A DNA stretch of 7,086 bases from Nitrososphaerota archaeon (lineage in GTDB: Archaea; Thermoproteota; Nitrososphaeria; Nitrososphaerales; Nitrosopumilaceae), in NCBI GenBank assembly GCA_028867395.1, contig JAGWGO010000080.1, positions 1 through 7,086 on the forward strand, in the 5' to 3' direction. Below the pieces are notes generated by a model. It was not told the origin of the DNA. It made no database searches and worked only from the letters and a program-made list of their open reading frames with translations. Shown here piece after piece: positions 1-5,874 of the stretch (positions are counted from its first letter, which is position 1; the number at the start of each line of letters is the position of its first letter). A program made the position numbers and the translations under genes.

Positions 1-479
1 ACACCGCCAGAGTTGTTATTAAGAACACCGTCAGAGTTGTTATTGATGGCACCGTAACTACAATAACTGAACGTAAGACTTGCGATGCTGCTACCAATAA
101 CACCGTTGTTGTTTATTGTCCCAGAGTTTGAGATGATAGTACCAGAAGGAATGTAGATGGCGCCACTGTTTGTTATTGTACCATAGTTTGAGATGCTTCC
201 TCCCACTCCATTAAAGACAGTACCACCAATAATGCCTTCATTGTTTAGTGTGCCATTAACCTTTAATGTAATATGAGAACCGAGATCCAACTCGTCCCCT
301 TTATTGATGGTGAGGTTAAGTATACTACAGGTGTTATTATTAGAATTCCAAGATCCCCCCAATGTTTGGCATGATGAACTATCGGTTATTGTATTGGATG
401 TTGCATAGGCATTATGTGTTAAGACTGGAAGAACCGAGACTGCAACTATGATACAGAAGATTGCTACATTTTTGTTCAT
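1..479 (-). CDS. Secreted Asn/Gly-rich repeat protein, beta-helix-like (3' end outside window)
   Basis: The frame is open for 159 codons from an ATG at 479 to the window edge, so the C-terminus is missing. Residues 1-27 form a signal peptide: Lys at position 3, a hydrophobic stretch (about 5-20), then a HNAYA-type cleavage site near residue 27. Two cysteines follow (near residues 37 and 46). The mature part is then dominated by short repeats of the kind GTI-N-N-G, GTLNNEG, GTITNSG, GTIISNSG and GVLNNNSG, spaced roughly every 10-25 residues. Such Asn/Gly ladders are typical of parallel beta-helix surface proteins and adhesins. The role is inferred as an extracellular or envelope-attached structural or adhesive protein. 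There is no Shine-Dalgarno before the ATG, but a TATA box lies about 30 nt upstream, which fits a leaderless mRNA. The family name is not recognised. Confidence 0.85.
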   Translation of the reverse strand, partial: MNKNVAIFCIIVAVSVLPVLTHNAYATSNTITDSSSCQTLGGSWNSNNNTCSILNLTINKGDELDLGSHITLKVNGTLNNEGIIGGTVFNGVGGSISNYGTITNSGAIYIPSGTIISNSGTINNNGVIGSSIASLTFSYCSYGAINNNSDGVLNNNSGG

Positions 480-505
480 CTTGGTGTGTGAGTATGAAGA
501 AAAAC

Positions 506-513
506 TACTTAAA
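506..513 (-). promoter_or_regulatory. TATA box for the secreted protein
   Basis: On the minus strand this reads TTTAAGTA, centred about 30 nt before the ATG at 479. There is no purine-rich ribosome binding site between it and the start. This is the geometry of an archaeal TATA box driving a leaderless transcript. It is inferred from position and sequence only. Confidence 0.5.
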
Positions 514-520
514 GTCGATC

Positions 521-533
521 TTATGTTATATGA
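521..533 (+). promoter_or_regulatory. TATA box for the winged-helix regulator
   Basis: The AT-only stretch TTATGTTATATGA lies 23-35 nt before the ATG at 556. This matches archaeal TATA spacing if transcription starts at or just before the start codon. The only ribosome-binding-like sequence is a weak AAGGA at 548-552. The box overlaps no other motif, and the palindrome at 534-549 lies directly downstream. Confidence 0.45.
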
Positions 534-549
534 TTATGATGTATCATAA
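534..549. promoter_or_regulatory. 16-bp palindrome, candidate operator
   Basis: The sequence TTATGAT-GT-ATCATAA has perfect 7-bp arms and a 2-bp spacer. It sits between the putative TATA box and the start codon of the winged-helix gene. A protein bound here would block transcription initiation of that gene. Autoregulation by the adjacent 71-aa DNA-binding protein is the simplest reading, but this is inferred. Confidence 0.45.
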
Positions 550-555
550 GGACGT

Positions 556-771
556 ATGCTAACAATGTCTCCCAAATTTGACGAAATCGATAAGAAGGTT
601 CTCAGATACATAGAGAAAAGCGACTGGCCCGTAACTACGGAAATGGTTGCCAAAGGAGCAGGTACAACATGGAATACAGCCCAGGTTCACCTTTACAAGC
701 TACAAGCAGAGGGTAAGATCAAGGGTAAAAGAGTTGGAAGGCAGAACCAATGGATGAGAATTAAGAGTTAG
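556..771 (+). CDS. Small winged-helix DNA-binding protein (71 aa)
   Basis: This is a single-domain winged-helix-turn-helix protein. Residues 9-20 (DEIDKKVLRYIE) form helix 1. Residues 26-50 contain the helix-turn-helix, with 'TTEMVAKGAGTTWNTAQVHL' as helices 2-3. Residues 51-68 give the beta-hairpin wing (AEGKIKGKRVGRQNQWMRI). The pattern resembles small MarR/ArsR-like or IclR-N-terminal-like regulators common in archaea; no ligand or dimerisation domain follows. Two in-frame ATGs exist, at 556 and 565. The upstream one is kept because it fits TATA spacing, though 565 would remove only MLT. It diverges from the secreted-protein gene and shares its 76-bp promoter region, so it may regulate itself and that neighbour. 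The targets are inferred, not shown. Confidence 0.85.
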   Translation: MLTMSPKFDEIDKKVLRYIEKSDWPVTTEMVAKGAGTTWNTAQVHLYKLQAEGKIKGKRVGRQNQWMRIKS

Positions 772-822
772 GTTCGGTATTGAACTATGTTATGTAAACG
801 AATCCAGCTTGATTGGGTCCTT

Positions 823-831
823 CTTTATGTG
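823..831 (+). promoter_or_regulatory. Possible TATA box for the Mrr-domain gene
   Basis: CTTTATGTG lies 31-39 nt before the TTG at 862. It is the best TATA-like sequence in the 90-bp gap after the winged-helix gene. A second candidate (CTTATTA at 898-904) would suit the alternative TTG start at 928. No Shine-Dalgarno is visible before either start. This is weak evidence. Confidence 0.25.
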
Positions 832-861
832 TAATTTTTCGGTGTAATTGAAGGCCCTCGT

Positions 862-2787
862 TTGAGTAGAGTAGAAAACCAAGTTGTACCCGATCCCTTA
901 TTACTACCACCTATCCATTATTCATGTTTGGTCTTTTGTACTAACTGTGGTAACAAACTAGCTGATGAACACAGGTTCTGTAGCAAATGTGGGACCGCTA
1001 TGGACCCATCAACTGAACATGAAGATGTCAATAATTCTCCAGATCACAATACATCACCTAATCTCGACGATTCACCCATTGACGATGGTTTTGAAATCCC
1101 TAGCATGTCATCTTCAGTAATAGCTGGAAGTGATGAAACTCAAATTCAAGAAAAGTCCTATGAATACAACTCAAATGAACCTTATAGCTACGCAATAGAT
1201 AGAAAAACACTTTTTTCTGATGGCTTGTTAGTGCTATCATCTCAGGATCTTATCCTATATACTTCTGACGAAAGAGACGAACTAAAGAGAATACCACTAT
1301 CTTCTATTGAAAGTGCTTCATTTAACATGTTATGGAAGAATTTAGAAGTAAAAAGGAGAATCAATGAGGAAGAAAACTTTGTAAGATACATTGAGTCAAG
1401 AAAAAATAAACTCACGCAATTAAATGACGAATTTGCAAATCAGAATTTCAAACTAAGAAATACCAGAGTAAGAAATGACAGAGCACTAATTAAAAATAAA
1501 ATGGCTGGAATTTATAATGAAATCAGTACAATATCTGAAGAAATACGCCAATTAGACACTGATCCAACAAAGATCCATTTTCGAAAACGAAAAGAAGCTG
1601 ACATTAAAAAAGAGACATTCAAACTACCGAAGGATTTTTCGTCAAATCATGACATAAAAAGTGAATGTAAAATCTGGGCATACGCAATAAACCGACGAAT
1701 TAGTGGAATTCCAAAGATGAAGATTGAGACGCATCCATACAGTGCGATTGTGAAAATCAATGGGCAAATAGTTGGAACAACGCCAATTGTTACAGAACTA
1801 CCACTTTTTGATGAAGCGGTTTTAAATGGAAAATATGACATTGAGGTTATAAAAGAAAACCACAAGAAAGAACAGTTTCAGGTAGCAACAAAGCTTGGGA
1901 AGGGATCTTTTCTAAAACAAATTGAACTGAAAAAATTAGATAAACCCGATATAACATTTGATGAATATGTTCAATCATTACGAGGTAAATTGCCAGATAG
2001 GTCAATAGATCTTACATCATACTCAACGGAAAGAGAGATTGAAGGCCTTGGTGAAGTTTTGGTATTGACGCGGGAAACATTACTTGTACTAAGCAAAGAC
2101 AGACAAGAATATCTCTTCGAGATACCTTATGGTTCTGTGAATGAAGCAAAATATGATGATAGGTTTCTACGCGGAAATAAGGCAATAAGAATAAACTATA
2201 ATGAGAGAGGATTTGGCGAACAGTTCTTTGAGTTTTGGATTGATGATAAAAATGGAGAAGTATCTAAATCTGAGATAAAGCATAGGTCTGAAAGTCTAGT
2301 CGAACTGTTAAACAGGAAAAGAAAAGAATGTGATCTTACAGATTATCCAAAACTTGTTCGTGCTCAGAAATACTTTGTAATAACACCAAATGATTTACAA
2401 AACAACTTTCAGAGATTTGAACCATTTGAGTTCGAAAGGCTAGTAGGCAAATTGTTTGAAAAGAAAGGATACAAAGTTGAGGTAACCAAAAAAACAGGAG
2501 ATCTTGGAGTAGACCTTCTTGCAAGAGCTGCCAACGATACTATTGCTATTCAAGTAAAACACTGGCAAGCTTCTGTGGGGGGTCCTGATGTCCATAAAAC
2601 TCTAGGATCCATGTTCACCTATGGAGCAAACCGCGCCATGGTTGTAACAACATCAGATTTTACAAAACAAGCTTATGAAATTCAAAGACGAGGGGCTCCA
2701 GTCGACTTGTGGAATGGTGCAAAACTTCGCGAAGAATTTAGACAGCATCTTTTAGACGCTATCAATTATAGCAGAGAAAAAGGATGA
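862..2787 (+). CDS. Multidomain Mrr-type nuclease: zinc ribbon, PH-like, PEGA, PH-like, PD-(D/E)xK
   Basis: A 641-aa, probably intracellular protein. Visible in order: a zinc ribbon (CTNC...CSKC, Cys26/29/40/43); a Ser/Asp/Glu-rich linker (47-112); a PH/GRAM-like strand set (118-158); a charged coiled coil (about 160-235); more PH-like sequence with a C-terminal helix (238-282); a PEGA domain (about 286-356, 'HPYSAIVKINGQIVGTTPI'); a second PH-like region (about 385-490); and an Mrr restriction-endonuclease domain (514-635). The nuclease core keeps E525, D551 in GDLGVD, and Q564-x-K566, the PD-(D/E)xK set, so it should cut DNA. Mrr-family enzymes act on modified or foreign DNA; the remaining modules probably sense or tether. 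The start is uncertain: no ATG lies in frame before residue 47. TTG at 862 gives the longest frame; TTG at 928 (residue 23) would begin right at the zinc ribbon (VFCTNC), as many zinc-ribbon proteins do. It stands alone, with no methylase beside it, which argues against a classical restriction-modification pair. Confidence 0.85.
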   Translation: MSRVENQVVPDPLLLPPIHYSCLVFCTNCGNKLADEHRFCSKCGTAMDPSTEHEDVNNSPDHNTSPNLDDSPIDDGFEIPSMSSSVIAGSDETQIQEKSYEYNSNEPYSYAIDRKTLFSDGLLVLSSQDLILYTSDERDELKRIPLSSIESASFNMLWKNLEVKRRINEEENFVRYIESRKNKLTQLNDEFANQNFKLRNTRVRNDRALIKNKMAGIYNEISTISEEIRQLDTDPTKIHFRKRKEADIKKETFKLPKDFSSNHDIKSECKIWAYAINRRISGIPKMKIETHPYSAIVKINGQIVGTTPIVTELPLFDEAVLNGKYDIEVIKENHKKEQFQVATKLGKGSFLKQIELKKLDKPDITFDEYVQSLRGKLPDRSIDLTSYSTEREIEGLGEVLVLTRETLLVLSKDRQEYLFEIPYGSVNEAKYDDRFLRGNKAIRINYNERGFGEQFFEFWIDDKNGEVSKSEIKHRSESLVELLNRKRKECDLTDYPKLVRAQKYFVITPNDLQNNFQRFEPFEFERLVGKLFEKKGYKVEVTKKTGDLGVDLLARAANDTIAIQVKHWQASVGGPDVHKTLGSMFTYGANRAMVVTTSDFTKQAYEIQRRGAPVDLWNGAKLREEFRQHLLDAINYSREKG

Positions 2788-2789
2788 AT

Positions 2790-2945
2790 TTCCACATTTA
2801 TAAAAGATTGAACCCATTACGGTAGCTTTTGCAACCATAAACAGGCGTATGATCCTACTAAAAACATGAAAAATGACGAACGAATCATATCGTATATTAT
2901 TCAATAAATCAAACGAATCTTTGAATCTGTTATATATCTTGAATA
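2790..2945 (+). repeat. Diverged direct repeat, unit 1
   Basis: The left edge (2790-2808, with a TTTATAAAAGAT core) matches 3064-3082 at 18 of 19 positions. The right edge (2911-2945) matches 3181-3215 at 33 of 35 positions. GAACGAAT at 2878-2885 recurs at 3147-3154, and the interior aligns loosely. The constant offset of 269-274 bp marks this as one duplicated unit. The left edge is a near-consensus archaeal TATA box, so each unit could carry its own promoter. Confidence 0.7.
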
Positions 2946-3215
2946 AACAACGTTTGAATTCTTACTAATCCGGTTCTCTTTCATGGTATATTTCTCGATA
3001 AGTTTTATAAATCTCGAATACTGCGACAAATTCCTGTAACTCATATATATCTCCAAAAAAATGTTCCACTTTTATAAAAGATGAGGATACTGATCTTTTA
3101 CATCAATATACATGTCTAGGAAGCTAGGAAAAACAAGTAAAGTGAGGAACGAATGTATCTCTTATATTTGATTATAATCGAAACAAATCTTTGAATCTAT
3201 TATATATCTTGAATA
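2931..3215 (+). repeat. Iteron-like motif TATAWATCTYGAATA
   Basis: Three good copies are seen: 2931-2945, 3006-3020 and 3201-3215. Two of them belong to the direct-repeat ends, and the third lies between the units. Partial copies occur at 2987-3000 (TATATTTCTCGATA) and 3043-3053 (ATATATATCTC). All point the same way. Spacing is irregular, so this is weaker than a classical plasmid iteron array, but it may be a binding site for an initiator or repressor. Confidence 0.45.
3064..3215 (+). repeat. Diverged direct repeat, unit 2
   Basis: This is the second copy of the unit at 2790-2945, with both edges well conserved and a more diverged middle. Its TATA-like core is the 12-bp palindrome CTTTTATAAAAG (3069-3080, with the first C at 3069), so its direction as a promoter is ambiguous. 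The better conservation of the ends than of the middle suggests that the ends carry the function. Confidence 0.7.
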
Positions 3216-3246
3216 GGTTGTTTTGTGGCTAAAACTGGGATTGTTC

Positions 3247-3349
3247 GGTTACGCGGTTACGGGGGTTACGTCTATTTTCTCCTGATAAACAAATTGATGT
3301 GTATTTGTGTGGTAGTATCAAACTGGTGTAACCTGTGTGACGGTGTAAC
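3247..3349 (+). repeat. GGTTAC box cluster next to the replication gene
   Basis: Three copies of GGTTACG occur in tandem at 3247-3253, 3255-3261 and 3264-3270. Two copies of GGTGTAAC follow at 3325-3332 and 3342-3349; the first of these continues to GTAACC, the reverse complement of GGTTAC. The cluster is visibly G/C-richer than its surroundings and ends a few bases from the stop codon of the PrimPol-helicase gene. It may be an initiator or regulator binding array. Confidence 0.5.
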
Positions 3350-3352
3350 TTA

Positions 3353-5662
3353 TCATAGTTTGGCTTGCATCTCTGCTTTCTGTTTGACGTTAGACTTTAC
3401 CCATTCATCTTCAAAGTTCCATTCTATTCCTATCCATCCTCGACATGTCTTATTTTCGATTTTCCTAGAGTCAGGTTTTAGTCCGTATAATGATAGATTG
3501 TTTGTGAATTTCTGCTTTGTATGTGGTTCATAGCTTTTGAATTTACAATACTCTACATATTTTAGATAAAGTTCCTCTGTTGTGACAAACCCACCTACTT
3601 TTTTTGTAAAACAATCCTCGATGTATTCCCTAAGCTTGTCAGATTCGCGCTTTATCGTATTTCTAACGTCGGCTATTGACTGCTTGAACCTAAAGTCGTG
3701 TTTCATGATATTTTTGTAATTCCAGTATAGCAGATTGAATATCCCGCTGGATTCCTCGGCAAGAATTATCTTGTCATAGTCTTTGATGCAGTTGCCCAAG
3801 TCTGGTCTGAATTCATTTTCAAACTTGATCACCTGGATTCTTCTAAAGGCGCCGTCCGTGTTGTCCTTGATATCCGGCATTTCGTTGGCACTAAAGAAGT
3901 GTTTTGCAAAAGATACCATTTGGTAGCCATCTTTGCCCTTTTTCTCAACTGTAATCGGATCTCCTGATACAGCCATCTTGAACCTGCCAAGACTCCAAAG
4001 CTCGGTGTTTGAGATATCGGCGTAGATGTTGGCGAGCTTGCCATCAAGCTGGGCTATTGCAAATCTCTCCTTTTGGATTGCATGAATTGATATTGACGCG
4101 ATGTTTTCGGGTCCAAAAATCCCTCTAAGAATCTTCAATATTGTACTTTTGCCGTTTGCACCATCACCCACCATGATTAAGCTTGTTTCAAAGTTGGCAT
4201 GATTCATGGTTAACACATTCGACATAATTTCGACAAGCTGGACTATCTTTCTTGGGTCATCCCCTAGGCAATCCTCGAGTAATTTTAGGAATTTTGGACA
4301 CTTTGCGTCTGGGTTGTAGTCATAATCTATCTTGATTGTAGTAAGAAAATCAGGATTATGCTCAGGGTTGAATTCGCCTGTTTTTAGATTTAGAATTCCA
4401 TTGTTAAAGACCAGTTTTGAAAGGTCTTTGTTTAGATCCCTTCTGTTGATATAGGTCCGCCTTTGGATTATTCCCTTAACCTCATTTGCTAATCTGTCAT
4501 TACACCATGTCGGGGCAAGTCTTTGACATTCTTGCTCTATAATGACCTCTCCATTCTCAAGATATACCCCATTCTTAAAATACAAAATTTCTGCCGTATC
4601 TGCCAAAGTCTTGAAGCTATGCAATTTTTGGACAAAGTCAGCAAATTCTACCGGCTGACTTGATTGGTTAAAGATTGGCCGATTATTTTCTAATGTTAAT
4701 TCTTGATTCACATCTAAGTTAATTTCTGCAATAGATAAGGGAGGTTTTTCTCTTGTTTTCTGGTTCTCTTTTAAAATAAATTTCATACCCATTTTTACCT
4801 GATTTCTTACTTCATCATCCGTCAACGGCGGGACGCATATTCTGAGGTTTCTGTTATTGGTGAGAAGGAAAATTTCATCTTCGTTACAACTTGGGTTTTT
4901 CCTGTAAAATGACTCGGCAATTCTTAGAATCGCTTCATGCCTGTTATGCCCTTCATGGATTTTAGTTTCTTCATTTAGCAACTCGTTCATTGGAATTAGG
5001 GCTTTTCCGTTCTGTGTTATACTCAAATATGGCATTCCATATTTTTCACAGATTTTATCAATTTGAATATCTATCTCGTCTAAAAACATAGGTTCTGTTA
5101 TTCCAATAATTTCATATCTCTCACCCTTCTCATGTATCGAAGGCGTGGCAAACAAAAGTCCATGTTCACCGCTTCCCTTTACTTCATACGCCGGGATTTC
5201 ATTACTGTTTATTTTCTTTGATAGAGTAGGATTTGTATTATCTGAGGATTTTTTGGGAACTATCTTTGAGGTATAGAAATAAACATGAGCTTTGTTTGGG
5301 TTGTCTTTGTGCTGTTCAACGATGGTATTTTTTGCCAATTTTATAATACCTTCTTTGCTTAATTCATCTATCGCCTTTTGATTATCGATATCAACACAGC
5401 ATAAGAACCAATCAGGATGTGTATTGCTGTGCCAGCACTTGCCAGCCATAACACTAATACCAGTTTCAAACTTTCTTTCAGTCTTCCATTTGTTGTGCAA
5501 TTCTTCGGGTATTGGTTTGTTTTCCCATTCCTTCCAGGGTACAGGTGCACCATTCCTGTTTTTTGTTTTTGAAAAAGCGGGGATAACATTAACACCAATT
5601 TGGTAGCGCCAAAAATCTGCCCATTCATTCATATTAAATTCTGTTATTGCTTCAGTTGTCAT
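3353..5662 (-). CDS. PrimPol-SF3 helicase replication protein (769 aa)
   Basis: This is the replication initiator of a plasmid- or virus-like element: a primase-polymerase fused to a hexameric superfamily-3 helicase. Residues about 10-190 form an archaeo-eukaryotic-type PrimPol domain with the metal site D91-I-D93, H126 in 'AHVYFY', and E160/K162 in 'YEVKGSG'. Residues about 235-298 resemble a primase C-terminal helical domain ('GHNRHEAILRIAESF...PPLTDDEV'). Residues about 350-480 match the D5_N-type region ahead of P4/D5 helicases. The helicase has Walker A GDGANGKST (499-507), a Walker B-like strand ending in D549, sensor N593 and the R607/R608 finger. Residues about 690-750 look like a C-terminal winged helix. 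The length is normal for a PrimPol-SF3 fusion and no key residue is missing. The ATG at 5662 follows an ideal GGAGG after a 7-nt gap. It is the last gene of the minus-strand operon, ending in TGA-TAA. Confidence 0.93.
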   Translation of the reverse strand: MTTEAITEFNMNEWADFWRYQIGVNVIPAFSKTKNRNGAPVPWKEWENKPIPEELHNKWKTERKFETGISVMAGKCWHSNTHPDWFLCCVDIDNQKAIDELSKEGIIKLAKNTIVEQHKDNPNKAHVYFYTSKIVPKKSSDNTNPTLSKKINSNEIPAYEVKGSGEHGLLFATPSIHEKGERYEIIGITEPMFLDEIDIQIDKICEKYGMPYLSITQNGKALIPMNELLNEETKIHEGHNRHEAILRIAESFYRKNPSCNEDEIFLLTNNRNLRICVPPLTDDEVRNQVKMGMKFILKENQKTREKPPLSIAEINLDVNQELTLENNRPIFNQSSQPVEFADFVQKLHSFKTLADTAEILYFKNGVYLENGEVIIEQECQRLAPTWCNDRLANEVKGIIQRRTYINRRDLNKDLSKLVFNNGILNLKTGEFNPEHNPDFLTTIKIDYDYNPDAKCPKFLKLLEDCLGDDPRKIVQLVEIMSNVLTMNHANFETSLIMVGDGANGKSTILKILRGIFGPENIASISIHAIQKERFAIAQLDGKLANIYADISNTELWSLGRFKMAVSGDPITVEKKGKDGYQMVSFAKHFFSANEMPDIKDNTDGAFRRIQVIKFENEFRPDLGNCIKDYDKIILAEESSGIFNLLYWNYKNIMKHDFRFKQSIADVRNTIKRESDKLREYIEDCFTKKVGGFVTTEELYLKYVEYCKFKSYEPHTKQKFTNNLSLYGLKPDSRKIENKTCRGWIGIEWNFEDEWVKSNVKQKAEMQAKL

Positions 5663-5663
5663 T

Positions 5664-5750
5664 TCAAAGCCTCCTTTTTGTAATTGTCTGCGGATTCGTT
5701 TTATCTAGAATTTTTTCATCACAATAATGCATAACGGTAGTGCTACCCAT
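5664..5750 (-). CDS. Tiny 28-aa frame ahead of the replication gene
   Basis: The frame MGSTTVMHYC...TITKRRL fills the space between the 43-aa zinc-ribbon gene and the PrimPol-helicase gene. Its ATG overlaps the end of the upstream gene by 8 nt, and its TGA ends one base before the helicase ATG. A purine-rich AAAGAGGGG lies about 7 nt before the ATG. It has no recognisable domain: one His-Tyr-Cys group (8-10) and a basic tail. It may be a leader peptide whose translation couples the helicase to the operon, or just a chance frame; the tiling favours translation. Moderate confidence only. Confidence 0.45.
   Translation of the reverse strand: MGSTTVMHYCDEKILDKTNPQTITKRRL
5670..5677 (-). promoter_or_regulatory. 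Shine-Dalgarno of the PrimPol-helicase gene
   Basis: On the minus strand this reads AAAGGAGG, 7 nt before the ATG at 5662. It fixes the start. It lies inside the last codons of the 28-aa frame (KRRL), so ribosomes finishing that frame would stop almost on top of it. Confidence 0.85.
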
Positions 5751-5874
5751 CTTTGCCCCTCTTTACCAACTCGTACTCATCTTTACATGAAAGACAAATT
5801 CCTATTGCGGTACCAATCTCTGCTGAAATTAGACCGCCACAACCACAAAGTGGCGGCACGTAGCATGCACTCAA
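5743..5874 (-). CDS. Small zinc-ribbon-like protein (43 aa)
   Basis: The frame starts with TTG at 5874, which overlaps the TGA of the preceding gene as TTGA, and has GAGGAG 8 nt upstream. The product has the pairs C10-G-C12 and C27-L-S-C30, plus C4, so it probably binds one zinc ion as a compact ribbon or knuckle. The middle is hydrophobic and Gly-rich (GGLISAEIGTAIGI) and the end is charged. Such mini zinc ribbons are frequent in archaeal plasmids and viruses, where they bind nucleic acid or partner proteins. The exact role is unknown. Its position between a RHH repressor and the replicase suggests a part in replication or its control. A 7-bp GC-rich hairpin lies near its start. Confidence 0.7.
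   Translation of the reverse strand: MSACYVPPLCGCGGLISAEIGTAIGICLSCKDEYELVKRGKDG
5834..5856 (-). other. GC-rich hairpin inside the 43-aa gene
   Basis: CCGCCAC and GTGGCGG form perfect 7-bp arms around a 9-nt loop, beginning 17 nt after the TTG start codon. In this AT-rich region the GC arms stand out. In mRNA the stem lies where it could slow an initiating ribosome or stabilise the message. The arms also encode C10-G-C12 and the adjacent glycines, so some of the symmetry may follow from codon choice. Confidence 0.4.

Larger units (their letters stand above)
2788..3352. other. 565-bp intergenic region rich in repeats, candidate origin
   Basis: This gap separates two convergent genes and has no convincing protein gene. 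It contains two diverged repeat units about 270 bp apart, several copies of an AT-rich motif and a GC-richer cluster of GGTTAC boxes beside the stop codon of the replication gene. The combination of AT-rich DNA, repeats and a neighbouring initiator gene suggests a replication origin. Two tandem small-RNA or promoter units are the main alternative. No clear terminator hairpin was seen for either convergent gene; a run of seven A residues at 3055-3061 could serve as a T-tract terminator on the minus strand. Confidence 0.5.

Noticed and set aside
862..2787. Type I/II restriction-modification system centred on the Mrr domain.
   Set aside because: No methyltransferase, specificity subunit or helicase gene is present on either side within the window.
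2873..2968. A 31-codon plus-strand frame in repeat unit 1 (MTNESYRILF...).
   Set aside because: It has no ribosome binding site, and the matching frame in unit 2 has no start codon. It is kept only as an alternative explanation for the repeats, not as a gene.
2790..3215. The direct repeats considered as a CRISPR array or as attachment sites.
   Set aside because: There are only two long diverged units, with no short identical repeats with regular spacers, no cas gene, no tRNA gene and no integrase in view.
3225..3533. A plus-strand frame of 102 codons crossing the GGTTAC cluster into the replication gene.
   Set aside because: Its second half is antisense to the well-supported replicase C-terminus, it has no ribosome binding site, and its composition (Cys/Phe/Ser-rich) is typical of an antisense shadow.
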